Source: Hydrogenovibrio sp.
GTDB taxonomy: Bacteria > Pseudomonadota > Gammaproteobacteria > Thiomicrospirales > Thiomicrospiraceae
Direction: 5' to 3'
Length of the DNA: 64,000 nt
NCBI GenBank assembly: GCA_015484555.1
Contig: WFMZ01000058.1
Span: forward strand, 60,984-124,983
The stretch's first letter is position 1, and each line of letters begins with the position of its first letter. The notes beneath the pieces are model-generated. The model did no database searches. It was not told where the DNA came from and was given only the letters and a program-made list of their open reading frames with translations. The translations under genes and the position numbers were made by a program. Shown here piece by piece: positions 10,747-20,152 of this stretch.

Positions 10747-12102
10747 CTATGTTGGGTTTTTAGGATCAATATGTAATGTTTTCAGTTTTCGATACAGGTT
10801 GGTTCTTTCTAGACCAGATTTTTTTGCAGTTTCAGAAACATTGCCCCCGGTTTCAATTAATAACTGACGAAGGTAAGTAGCCTCAAATAACTCTTTAGCT
10901 TGCTTTAAGTTGCTTGAAGTATCTACGGTCGCAATAGAGGGCGCTTTGTCTAATTGAATGTTTTTAAGTAAGTTTTTAACTTCATCATCACTGACTTCAC
11001 CCTCTCCTAGAATGAGCAGGCGTTGAATAAAATTTCTCAACTCTTTAAAGTTCCCGGGCCAATTGTGCTGACGTAATACATTTTTGGCTGCCATACTAAA
11101 AGAACGATACTGTAACCCTTCATGGGTTAAAAAATAGTCTACAAAATAGTCAATTAATTCAGGTAAGTCTTCGGTATGTTGGCGTAAAGAAGGTACCTTG
11201 ATGTGCATGATTTCTAACTTTTTAAGGATGGTAGGGTTAAACCCTTGTTTCGCTAAGTTCTCTAGGCTAAGGCAAGATAAGGCCATAACTCGAATATTGA
11301 TGGGAATGTCTTTATGGCTATTAACGCGAGAGTAGGTTTGTTGACTAAGTAGTTTTTCTAAAAAGTGTTGCCCAGCAGAATTTAATTTTTCTAGTTGATT
11401 AATAATTAAAGTGCCATTATCTGCTTGAGTTATTTCACCCAATAAAACGTTATCCGGCTGGTCTTCGCCCAGTATTTGAACTTGTTTTGCTTGGAAGTCA
11501 GCGCCCTGAATTTCTAAAATTTTGTGTTCTTTTTGTGCGCTCAACAGGGAGATAGCTTCGGCTAAACGAAATTTTCCAGTGCCTGTTTCTCCGGTAATAA
11601 GCAAGGGCATGGTGTATTGAGCGACCCTTTTGGCGGTATCTCGTAACTGTTGAACAAGCTTACTTTTGCCAATAGGCAAAATTTGCTCAGGCAGCTTTTG
11701 CTTTAGATGGCGGTTTTCATGCTGTAATTGTATGTTGTGCATGGCTTTTTCAGCGCTCACCAATAGCTTGGCTAAGGACAGTGGCTTTTCTAAGAAGTCG
11801 TAAGCCCCTAGCTTAATTGCATCAATCGCCGTTTCAATCGTGGCATGTCCAGACATCATCACCACATTGGTGTGTTCTAATGCTTGCTGCTCTATCATTG
11901 TTTTTAGCAAGGTAATGCCGTCTGTATCAGGCATCCAGATATCTAAAAATACTACATCGGGGGCTTCATCTTGCCACTGTGTTTTGGCTTGGGTGCCATT
12001 TGCAGCCGTGGTTACCTGGTAGCCTTCTTCACTAAAGATTTCTTCCATTAAAGAACGGATATCTTTTTCATCATCGACAATAAGAATTTTACCTGGTTTC
12101 AT
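10747..12102 (-). CDS. NtrX-like response regulator with degenerate AAA+ domain
   Basis: Receiver (DDEKD, VFLDIWMPDTDG), AAA+ with GETGTGKF, Fis-type HTH at C-terminus; GAFTGA loop and canonical Walker B absent. Confidence 0.85.
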   Translation of the reverse strand: MKPGKILIVDDEKDIRSLMEEIFSEEGYQVTTAANGTQAKTQWQDEAPDVVFLDIWMPDTDGITLLKTMIEQQALEHTNVVMMSGHATIETAIDAIKLGAYDFLEKPLSLAKLLVSAEKAMHNIQLQHENRHLKQKLPEQILPIGKSKLVQQLRDTAKRVAQYTMPLLITGETGTGKFRLAEAISLLSAQKEHKILEIQGADFQAKQVQILGEDQPDNVLLGEITQADNGTLIINQLEKLNSAGQHFLEKLLSQQTYSRVNSHKDIPINIRVMALSCLSLENLAKQGFNPTILKKLEIMHIKVPSLRQHTEDLPELIDYFVDYFLTHEGLQYRSFSMAAKNVLRQHNWPGNFKELRNFIQRLLILGEGEVSDDEVKNLLKNIQLDKAPSIATVDTSSNLKQAKELFEATYLRQLLIETGGNVSETAKKSGLERTNLYRKLKTLHIDPKNPT

Positions 12103-14321
12103 GTGTTCTCTTTTGTAACCTGTTTAAGGGCGGTTAGCTTATTGTGTATGGGCAGGGTAAGTATAAATTGTGTGCCATGTTCAGATTTTACCTGAATTTT
12201 ACCCTGATGTTCATCAACAATTTTCTTAACAATAGCAAGGCCGAGGCCCGTCCCCTTAGGCTTATCTGTTGCGTAGGGTTCAAATATCCAGTTACGCGCT
12301 TTTTCTGGGATGCCTGGGCCATTGTCTGCTACCTGAATTTCAATTTGATTATTAAGTGCTTTTGTCTGAATGACAATAATGGTATTAGGTCTATCTTCAC
12401 AAGCTTCAAGGGCATTTTTAACCAAGTTGTGTAGTAGTTGACGTATACGTGAGGCATCTGCTGGCAATAGGTTGCATAAAGGGTCTAATTTCGTTTTAAC
12501 CTGCCATTGTGCAGAAGGGTCGCTATACATGTCAGCAATATCTTGAATAAACAGGTTAATGTTGATGGGCTCGATAGATAGTTCGGGCGTGTCAGCATAT
12601 TCTGAAAAGGCTTGTACCAGCATTTGCATGGAGCTTACTTGTGCGATGATGGTGTTGGTCATTCGGGTTAAAAACTGCTCCCCATCAATATCTAATTTCT
12701 TACCTAATTTATATTGTAAACGCTCGGCAGATAGTTGGATAGGAGTTAAAGGATTTTTGATTTCATGCGCTAAACGTTTGGCTATATCACTCCAAGCGGC
12801 ATGTAGTTGTGCTTGAACAAGTGCGGTAACGTCTTCCATTACAATCACAAATCCGCCAATTTTCTGATCTAAACTGGGTAGGGTTGAACCATGAATAAGC
12901 AGTATTTTTTGACCTTCAATGCACTCGAAATTAACTTGTTTGCTCCAGCTGTGGGCCTCACCGGTGAACAGGGGGAATACTTCATTAAAAAAGAGATTTA
13001 GGTGCTGATGCTGTTCTTTAATTAACACCTCTTTAATGGGTTTGCCTAGTTCGTTATAAAGGTCTGCATTGAGGATTTGGTTAGCAGAGTCATTAATCGT
13101 TTTCAGTCGAAGGTTCATATCAAGGGTAATCACGCCACTGTTTAAGTTTTGAATGACGGTTTGCAGATATAGCTTTTGCACTTCCGTTTGCTGGTGGCTA
13201 AATTTTATCTCATTTCGAGCGCGGGAAATCTGTTGAATCATGTCATTAAAAGATTGTGTTAGCTCTCCCAAGTCATCATTTCGAACCACGGGCATCGAAA
13301 CACTATAGTCTCCTTGAGCAACAGACCTGGTCCCTTTGGCTAGAATTTCAACAGGTTTAATCACACCTTCCAAATACTTAATAATAAATAGAATAGAGGT
13401 CAATAATGTTAGCAACAGCAGGACGGTTAAAATAACGGTAAAACTAGTCTTTAAAGGCCCTTTTAGGTAAGAAAGCTTTTGGTATTGTCCTGCCGACTCT
13501 TGAACTTGTGCGGCTAAAAAGGTGAGCTGGTCCGGAATAGGATAGGTGGCGTATAGTACCTGATATTTTTGGGTTACTCTGTTCAGTAAAGGAATCATCA
13601 CCCGAATAATTTGGTAGTTACCCTCACTGCTAGGTACACTTTCTATGGAAGCATAGCTTCGCTGATTTCGAACTTGTTGAAAAAGTGTGGAAGAAGGGGC
13701 CTTGGGGATTTTAGCATAGTCAGATTTACTGCTATAAGCGATTAATTGGCCATTTAACGTATACAGTGCGACTTCTCGAATATTAAATTGCTTACGGATT
13801 TTGTTGACGGCTAGTATCGGGCTGGTTGCCAAACTATCTTGGTAAGTGTTTCCTGCTTGTTGTGTGGTCTTTAAGCGGTTTCGCCTTTGGTCATCTAAAG
13901 ATATTTGCACCAATTTTACGGCGCTGGTTAAGGCACTTTCGGTCTTAACGCCAAACCATTGGTCAATCCCTTGGTTGATAAAATTAATAGAAAATAAATA
14001 GGTTATGATTAGCGGAATGCCAATAGTCGCACTGACTAATAAGGTTAATCTGGAGGTAATTCTCGCACCAGGGCGTTTGTTAATAAAGTCTTTTCGTAAG
14101 GTTCGAAGGGTACGAAATAGCATCAATAGTAAAGCTAGAATTCCGCTCAAACTAGCGACGAGCAAACTGGTATAAAGCTTGGAAAATTGGATTGCATTTT
14201 GTAGCACTTCACTCATGACTATTAATGAAATGAGTAGAGACAAACTAATTAACACTAGCCAGCCATAGTGCTTTAATAAATGTGAAATCTTGCGTCTTAT
14301 CATGGTCGCGGCTGAGTCCAA
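12099..14321 (-). CDS. NtrY-like sensor histidine kinase
   Basis: TM segments, HAMP, PAS, AHEIKNPLTPIQLSAERL H-box, NGPGIPEKAR and GTGLGLAIVKKI; gene order with NtrX-like RR. Confidence 0.9.
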   Translation of the reverse strand: MDSAATMIRRKISHLLKHYGWLVLISLSLLISLIVMSEVLQNAIQFSKLYTSLLVASLSGILALLLMLFRTLRTLRKDFINKRPGARITSRLTLLVSATIGIPLIITYLFSINFINQGIDQWFGVKTESALTSAVKLVQISLDDQRRNRLKTTQQAGNTYQDSLATSPILAVNKIRKQFNIREVALYTLNGQLIAYSSKSDYAKIPKAPSSTLFQQVRNQRSYASIESVPSSEGNYQIIRVMIPLLNRVTQKYQVLYATYPIPDQLTFLAAQVQESAGQYQKLSYLKGPLKTSFTVILTVLLLLTLLTSILFIIKYLEGVIKPVEILAKGTRSVAQGDYSVSMPVVRNDDLGELTQSFNDMIQQISRARNEIKFSHQQTEVQKLYLQTVIQNLNSGVITLDMNLRLKTINDSANQILNADLYNELGKPIKEVLIKEQHQHLNLFFNEVFPLFTGEAHSWSKQVNFECIEGQKILLIHGSTLPSLDQKIGGFVIVMEDVTALVQAQLHAAWSDIAKRLAHEIKNPLTPIQLSAERLQYKLGKKLDIDGEQFLTRMTNTIIAQVSSMQMLVQAFSEYADTPELSIEPININLFIQDIADMYSDPSAQWQVKTKLDPLCNLLPADASRIRQLLHNLVKNALEACEDRPNTIIVIQTKALNNQIEIQVADNGPGIPEKARNWIFEPYATDKPKGTGLGLAIVKKIVDEHQGKIQVKSEHGTQFILTLPIHNKLTALKQVTKENT

Positions 14322-15010
14322 TTTTTAGGTGAATGTAGGTCAATGCTATGCCAGTTACTCGATAGGTGCCATCGGGGGTGTGTAAAAGCTTCAATTAATA
14401 GTGGGGTGGGTAATGCCCAGCGATTAAAAGAAACTTTAAAGGCAATAACGTAATCGGTTGAAGAATGTAAGTTTGCTAAATTGGCCAGTGTAAAGTTTTG
14501 AACCGTACCAAAAGTACGTAGTGCATTATGCAAGTTTTTGAAAGATTGATGCTCTGTATTTCGAGTGTTTGAAATAACATAGGTTTTATCATAAGTGTTA
14601 TACGACAGCTGGGTTTGATAGCGAATACTTTGGCGTGTTCTTGTATAGGAAATGCCCCAGAAATTATGCTTTTCAAGTAACTGTAACTCAATATTAAAAG
14701 TTAACGGAATTTCATGCCGAAGTGCTTTTAGCATGTCTTTAGGCAGCGTGAATAATATTTGTGAATTTACTTTTAACTGCTGGTCAACAATATGTTGGTG
14801 TAAGTAAGCAATATTTATACTAGGGGTATTTAAGTTTTCAGGACTCATCGCCTGTCCATTTTGTGCTGAAACTGAGAAACTCACTAGCAAGCAACTAATA
14901 AGAGCATGAGCGGGTAGATATTTGCGTGTATGTTGAAGGAGGGAAAGGGCAAAACTGAGTAATAGGTTTATATTATCAACCTTATTATGCAAGCATCGCC
15001 TTTGCATCAT
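14300..15010 (-). CDS. DUF4390-type protein
   Basis: Position between rsmB and ntrY; signal-peptide-like N-terminus; overlaps both neighbours. Confidence 0.6.
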   Translation of the reverse strand: MMQRRCLHNKVDNINLLLSFALSLLQHTRKYLPAHALISCLLVSFSVSAQNGQAMSPENLNTPSINIAYLHQHIVDQQLKVNSQILFTLPKDMLKALRHEIPLTFNIELQLLEKHNFWGISYTRTRQSIRYQTQLSYNTYDKTYVISNTRNTEHQSFKNLHNALRTFGTVQNFTLANLANLHSSTDYVIAFKVSFNRWALPTPLLIEAFTHPRWHLSSNWHSIDLHSPKNWTQPRP

Positions 15011-16344
15011 AAAGCTTCTTTTTGAAGCAAAGCGTAATAAAAACCATCCATATTACTATGTGCTTGCTCGGCCTGATTACCGGGTAGAATTTGGCGACCA
15101 ATGCCGCTGTTGGGTGTCATGCCCCAATCAACGGTTAAAGGGGTTTCAGAGGCATTGGGCGTTTTGTCTAAAAATTGCTTAACCTGCTCGCTATTTTCTT
15201 GTGGTAATACTGAACAGGTGGCATACAGCAGTGTGCCGCCTGGTTTTAACGTATTCCACAAGGCGGTTAATATTTCATCTTGTAATATCACTAAAGCTTC
15301 AATATCTTCTGGTGTTCTATGCCATTTAATATCAGGGTGACGGCGAATAATACCCGTTGCTGAACAAGGAGCATCTAGCAATATTTGGTCGAATAGCTCG
15401 CCATTCCACCAGTCATCAGGGGCGGAAGCATCGCCCACTTCAATGTCAGCGGTTAAGTCTAAACGGTATAGGTTTTCAGACAAACGTTCAATACGTTCAG
15501 GCTCTTTTTCCAAGGCAAATAACCTTGCCTGGTTATCAACCCGTTCAAGCAAATGACACGTTTTCCCGCCGGGGGCGGCGCAGGCATCCAGTATGTGCAT
15601 GCCTTTTTGTGGGTTTAGCAAGGCGGCGGCTTGTTGTGCCGCAGCATCTTGTACACTAAAACCACCTGCTTCAAAGGTTGGAAACTGGCTGATGTCGGCA
15701 GACTGTGCTAACTGAATGCCATTGTCACAAAAAGGGTGTGCGAAGGCTTCAATGCCTTCTTTGGTTAACAGGGCAAGCAACTCATCACGCGTTTGGTGCA
15801 TTTGGTTGTTACGCAAGTTAATGGGCGCGGGTAAATTATTGGCCTCTAAAATAGCTTGCCAATGATCGGGATACTGCTTGCGCAGGGTTTTGGTAAACCA
15901 TTGTGGGTGGCTATACTTATGTGCAGGTTTAACATCAACCGCGGCGGTAATGCCTTCTTGATCACGTAAAAAGTTTCTTAACACACCATTTACAAATCCT
16001 TTTGCCCAAGGCTTTTTCAGCTTTTTGGTGAGGTTCACCGTTTCAGACACGGCGGCGTGTTCTGGCGTGTCCATGTAAATAATTTGGTAAAGGCCTATTA
16101 AAATGAGCTGGTTTACATCTTCATCTTTGTCGCGCAGGCGTTTTTTTACTAAGCTATCACGAATGGCTTCTAGTCGTAACTGCCAACGAAGCGTGCCCAA
16201 TACTAGGTTTTGGGTAAAGGATCTTTCACGACGATCTTGAAACTGTGCCAAACCTTCGCCTAAAGATTGGCTAAGTGAACGCCCATGTTCGATAACATTT
16301 AGGCATATTTTAAGGGCGACAAATCGGCTATTAATTTCAGACAT
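15007..16344 (-). CDS. rsmB: 16S rRNA m5C967 methyltransferase RsmB
   Basis: NusB-like N-domain, DACAAPGGKTCHLLE, LLDAPCSATGIIRRHPDIK. Confidence 0.94.
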   Translation of the reverse strand: MSEINSRFVALKICLNVIEHGRSLSQSLGEGLAQFQDRRERSFTQNLVLGTLRWQLRLEAIRDSLVKKRLRDKDEDVNQLILIGLYQIIYMDTPEHAAVSETVNLTKKLKKPWAKGFVNGVLRNFLRDQEGITAAVDVKPAHKYSHPQWFTKTLRKQYPDHWQAILEANNLPAPINLRNNQMHQTRDELLALLTKEGIEAFAHPFCDNGIQLAQSADISQFPTFEAGGFSVQDAAAQQAAALLNPQKGMHILDACAAPGGKTCHLLERVDNQARLFALEKEPERIERLSENLYRLDLTADIEVGDASAPDDWWNGELFDQILLDAPCSATGIIRRHPDIKWHRTPEDIEALVILQDEILTALWNTLKPGGTLLYATCSVLPQENSEQVKQFLDKTPNASETPLTVDWGMTPNSGIGRQILPGNQAEQAHSNMDGFYYALLQKEAL

Positions 16345-16347
16345 AGA

Positions 16348-17307
16348 CTACCCTAGTTGCTCGCCAGTTAGTTGGCGTGCTTGTGCAAAATCGTAAGCAG
16401 ACATTTGTTTTTTACCGGTTGGCTGAACTAGGTGTAAGCACATAACGCCCGACCCTGTGGCAACATCCACGCCTTCTTTGTGTACCGCGAGGACCACCCC
16501 TGGCGTTTTTTGACTTTCAATGCCATTATCATCTGCTAGCAAGCTGGCTTGCCAAATACGTAATGGTTTGCCTTTAAATTGGGTGAAAGCAACTGGCCAA
16601 GGGTTGAAGGCTTGTACTTTTCGTACTAAGGTTTCAGCACTTTGTGTCCAGTCTATTTCTGCTTCTGCTTTCGATAGCTTTTCGGCATACACGACATCAT
16701 TTTCATTTTGTTTGATAGGGCGCAAGGTACCTTGCTGAATTTCATCTAGCGTTTGTAATAATGCGGTTGAACCTAGTTGGCTTAAGCGGTCGTGTAAAGT
16801 TTCGGCACTGTCTTCGGCTGTTATTTCGGTGCTTAACACGGCTAGCATATCGCCCGTATCCAAGCCTTTATCCATTTGCATAATGGTCACGCCAGATTCA
16901 GGGTCGCCTTGTTCTATCGCGCGTTGAATAGGGGCCGCGCCTCGCCATCTTGGTAATAAAGAAGCATGAATATTTAGACAACCATAAACGGGTGTATTTA
17001 AAACGATTTCAGGCAAGATTAAACCATAAGCCACCACAATCATCACATCGGCTTTTAAATTAGCTAGCTCGGCTTGTACGGCTTCATCACGTAAGGTTTC
17101 GGGTTGAAATACCGGGATATTTTCAGCCAACGCTTTTTGCTTAACAGGGCTGGCCGTTAGCTTTCGCCCGCGACCTGCTGGACGATCAGGTTGAGAATAC
17201 ACGGCAATGACGTTGTGTTTTGAAGCAATTAACGCTTCTAGTGCAGGCACGGAAAAGTCGGGTGTGCCAGCAAAGATAATGTTTAAAGGTTGGATTGTCT
17301 GGTTCAT
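16348..17307 (-). CDS. fmt: Methionyl-tRNA formyltransferase
   Basis: IIFAGTPDFSVPALEAL, NIHASLLPRWRGAAPIQRAI. Confidence 0.95.
   Translation of the reverse strand: MNQTIQPLNIIFAGTPDFSVPALEALIASKHNVIAVYSQPDRPAGRGRKLTASPVKQKALAENIPVFQPETLRDEAVQAELANLKADVMIVVAYGLILPEIVLNTPVYGCLNIHASLLPRWRGAAPIQRAIEQGDPESGVTIMQMDKGLDTGDMLAVLSTEITAEDSAETLHDRLSQLGSTALLQTLDEIQQGTLRPIKQNENDVVYAEKLSKAEAEIDWTQSAETLVRKVQAFNPWPVAFTQFKGKPLRIWQASLLADDNGIESQKTPGVVLAVHKEGVDVATGSGVMCLHLVQPTGKKQMSAYDFAQARQLTGEQLG
16492..16511 (-). repeat. Dispersed repeat copy R3 inside fmt (sense orientation)
   Basis: Reverse complement aaaaaacgccaggggtggtc, one mismatch; encodes QKTPGVV. Confidence 0.8.
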
Positions 17308-17819
17308 GATTGCTCTGCTTGCATATCGGCTTGTTCTTTATGGAACTTTTTAACCGCACGGTTTCGCTTTAAATTCGATAAATGGTCAATAAATAAACGG
17401 CCATTTAGGTGGTCAATTTCGTGTTGAATACAAATAGCTTGTAATTCATTGGCTTCAAATTCAATAATTTTGCCATCTCTGTTCATGCCTCTAACCAAAA
17501 TATCGGATGGACGAGTGACTTTGCCATAAATACCTGGCAAGGATAAACAGCCTTCTTCCCAGTCAATAGAACCGCTAGATTGAATAATTTCGGGGTTCAT
17601 TAAAGCGATAGGTTGGTCACCTTTTTCTGACACGTCAACAACGATCAACCGTTCTTGAACCGCTACCTGCGGTGCGGCAAGGCCGATTCCTGGCGCGTCG
17701 TACATGGTGTAAAACATGTCATCAATAAGCTTATCTAAGCGGTCTGTCATTTCAGGAATGGGCTTGCAAACTTCTCTTAAACCATTATCTGGGAAAAGCA
17801 CGATATCTAAAGGGGTCAT
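17304..17819 (-). CDS. def: Peptide deformylase
   Basis: GIGLAAPQV, EEGCLSLPG, QHEIDHLNG; start placed at MTPLDIVLFPD (17819) rather than upstream ATG at 17915. Confidence 0.94.
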   Translation of the reverse strand: MTPLDIVLFPDNGLREVCKPIPEMTDRLDKLIDDMFYTMYDAPGIGLAAPQVAVQERLIVVDVSEKGDQPIALMNPEIIQSSGSIDWEEGCLSLPGIYGKVTRPSDILVRGMNRDGKIIEFEANELQAICIQHEIDHLNGRLFIDHLSNLKRNRAVKKFHKEQADMQAEQS

Positions 17820-17897
17820 ATTATTTTGGATAATGTTATTATTTAAACGCTTATTATAACGCAACTCACCCGTTAACTTTTTGAGACTTTTCATCGC

Positions 17898-19046
17898 ATG
17901 GACAGACAAACACAATTACAACATTGGTTGCCTTTACATTTTGCACGCATGAGTGCAAAACAGTTGCAAAGTGCCGTGTCTATTTTTGGGTCTTTAGAAC
18001 AGGCTTTGTTAGCATCACCACAGGCTTGGAAGAGCAGTGGTATTGCGACAGATAAAAAAATTGAACACCTTTTTGATGAAGATATGCCCGCTAAAATTGA
18101 ACAGGCATTGGCTTGGTGTGCACAAGAAAATCACACTATTTTATTGTTAGAAGATAAGGCTTATCCGAAGTTGCTAGCCGAAATTTCCGACCCGCCAATT
18201 TTGCTTTATGTGATGGGCAGTGTGCCGTTATTGTCTGACCCACAGTTGGCAATGGTGGGCAGTCGCAATGCTTCACGATACGGTGTAATGGTAGCGCAAG
18301 ACTTTGCGCAACACTTAAGTAGCGTTGGCTTAACCATTACCAGTGGCTTGGCATCAGGTATCGATAAAGCCGCGCACGAAGGGGCGTTGAAAGCGGAGCA
18401 AAGTCAAAAATCGCCAGGGGTGGGGTGCACGGTTGCGGTGGTGGCAACGGGGTTAGATCGTGTTTACCCTGCGGTAAATAAAGCCTTGGCGCACAGTATT
18501 GTTCAAAATGGCACGATTGTGTCGGAATATCCTTTGGGTACCAAACCTTTGCCTCGTTATTTTCCAGAACGTAATCGCATTGTTTCCGGCTTAAGTGTCG
18601 GCGTGTTAGTGGTGGAAGCGGCATTGAAAAGTGGTTCTTTAATCACGGCACGTTTAGCGATGGAACAAGGACGAGAGGTGTTTGCTGTACCGGGTTCCAT
18701 TAACAGTACGCAAGCCAAAGGTTGTCACCAGCTGATTCGGCAGGGTGCTAAGTTGGTCGAATCGGGTAAAGATATTTTGGAAGATTTACGAGGCATGCTG
18801 CAGTTACCTTTGTTTGAAGAGGGTGCTTCGGCAGGGTCGAATACCTTTGACGTTTCAAACTCCCCGTCCAAGAAAGCTAAACCACTGGATATTTTAAAGT
18901 GGGTAGAATTTGAACCTATTGGCTTGGATGAGTTGGTGGTGTTGTCTAAAATGGCGGTGTCAGACATTCAATCGCAAATGATGATGTTGGAATTATCAGG
19001 TCAGGTGGAAGCTCTGTCAGCAGGGCGCTGGAGGCGGTTAACTTAA
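17898..19046 (+). CDS. dprA: DNA processing protein DprA
   Basis: MVGSRNASRYG, ITSGLASGIDKAAHEGAL, PLGTKPLPRYFPERNRIVSGLS. Confidence 0.94.
   Translation: MDRQTQLQHWLPLHFARMSAKQLQSAVSIFGSLEQALLASPQAWKSSGIATDKKIEHLFDEDMPAKIEQALAWCAQENHTILLLEDKAYPKLLAEISDPPILLYVMGSVPLLSDPQLAMVGSRNASRYGVMVAQDFAQHLSSVGLTITSGLASGIDKAAHEGALKAEQSQKSPGVGCTVAVVATGLDRVYPAVNKALAHSIVQNGTIVSEYPLGTKPLPRYFPERNRIVSGLSVGVLVVEAALKSGSLITARLAMEQGREVFAVPGSINSTQAKGCHQLIRQGAKLVESGKDILEDLRGMLQLPLFEEGASAGSNTFDVSNSPSKKAKPLDILKWVEFEPIGLDELVVLSKMAVSDIQSQMMMLELSGQVEALSAGRWRRLT
18406..18424 (+). repeat. Dispersed repeat copy R4 inside dprA (sense orientation)
   Basis: aaaaatcgccaggggtggg exact core; encodes QKSPGVG. Confidence 0.9.
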
Positions 19047-19071
19047 GTCAAAGTCTAAGCTAGGTTTTGAT

Positions 19072-19989
19072 TTACGAAAGTAATATTTCGGTTGGTTTAT
19101 CCCTTAACTTATGCGTAATGCAATGTACACGAGTGCCATTTTCGCTATATTTCAGGCTATCAAAGCTTAATTTATTCGCCATCATAATGCCACGACCATG
19201 GTTGTCCATGGCGCGTTCAAGCGAAAAATCTAAAAACGGGGTGACATCAAACCCCTTGCCCATATCTTTAATGCTAACTTCAAGTCGTGTATCAGATAAG
19301 TCAATGGTCACATCAACGACCTTGTCACTATATTCTGGCTGGGTAAGCCGAGTGGTAATTTCAGTTTTTAACTTGCCGGCTTGAATAAGCTGCGTTTTTT
19401 CATCGTAACTAATGCCTAAGTTGCCATGCTCTATACCGTTTAAAATAAGTTCAAAGTAGCCAATGGCTAAAGATTCTGGGTCAGAGGTTAACAGCCCCAG
19501 TAGGTTAGCCAGCTGCTTGGCTTCTTCTATGGTTTTAAGTTGGAAGTGTCCAGAAGTTAATAAAGGTAAAGAGCGATTAAGCCCTTTAAAAGCATCAATA
19601 TGATTTTGGTAATCATTTATGGCCGCTTCGATCACCGTGAGCAAGCTTGGTCGAGTAACGGGTTTGATAAGATAGTAAAAAGAACCCCGTTCCACGCCTC
19701 GTTTAATATCCCCTTGATCTGAATCGGCAGTTTCTAATATAAACGGAATATGTTTTAGATGAGGGTCTTGCTTGACGAAGTCTAGTAGTTCCAGCCCGGA
19801 CATATTGGGCATGCATATGTCAGATACGATGCAATTGAAGAAACTATTTGGCGCATCCTGTAGTGTTTGCATGGCTTCTAATCCATCACAGGCAGTAATA
19901 ATGTGGTAGGGTTCGTCCTTTAAGTAGGCCTCTAATAGCTTTAAGCTAACGACATCATCTTCAACTAGTAATATATTTGTATTTTGCAT
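19072..19989 (-). CDS. Response regulator receiver fused to HATPase (RsbW-like) domain
   Basis: Receiver (VEDDVVSLKLLEAYL, VSDICMPNMSGLELL) and C-terminal SIKDMGKGFDV...GRGIMMANKL ATPase motifs. Confidence 0.85.
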   Translation of the reverse strand: MQNTNILLVEDDVVSLKLLEAYLKDEPYHIITACDGLEAMQTLQDAPNSFFNCIVSDICMPNMSGLELLDFVKQDPHLKHIPFILETADSDQGDIKRGVERGSFYYLIKPVTRPSLLTVIEAAINDYQNHIDAFKGLNRSLPLLTSGHFQLKTIEEAKQLANLLGLLTSDPESLAIGYFELILNGIEHGNLGISYDEKTQLIQAGKLKTEITTRLTQPEYSDKVVDVTIDLSDTRLEVSIKDMGKGFDVTPFLDFSLERAMDNHGRGIMMANKLSFDSLKYSENGTRVHCITHKLRDKPTEILLS

Positions 19990-20047
19990 ACTGCAAGTGC
20001 TCTGTTAAATAGACTGAATTTGGAAATTAGTAGCTTGAGTGAAATTA

Positions 20048-20079
20048 CTTACGTAAAGTGTACTTTTGTACATTGTAAG
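20048..20079. promoter_or_regulatory. Interrupted inverted repeat CTTAC...TGTAC-TTTT-GTACA..GTAAG
   Basis: Perfect TGTAC/GTACA dyad at 20059-20072 in the divergent intergenic region before topA. Confidence 0.4.
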
Positions 20080-20152
20080 ATAAAAAGATTGCTTTTTAAA
20101 TTAAAATTTTGCAATCTAATAAAAAGAACCCGTAACTGAGTAGAGTAAATAA

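Noticed and set aside
18337-18624. 95-aa minus-strand ORF
   Set aside because: Antisense to dprA, no RBS or recognisable family; similar reasoning for most other short overlapping ORFs in the track.
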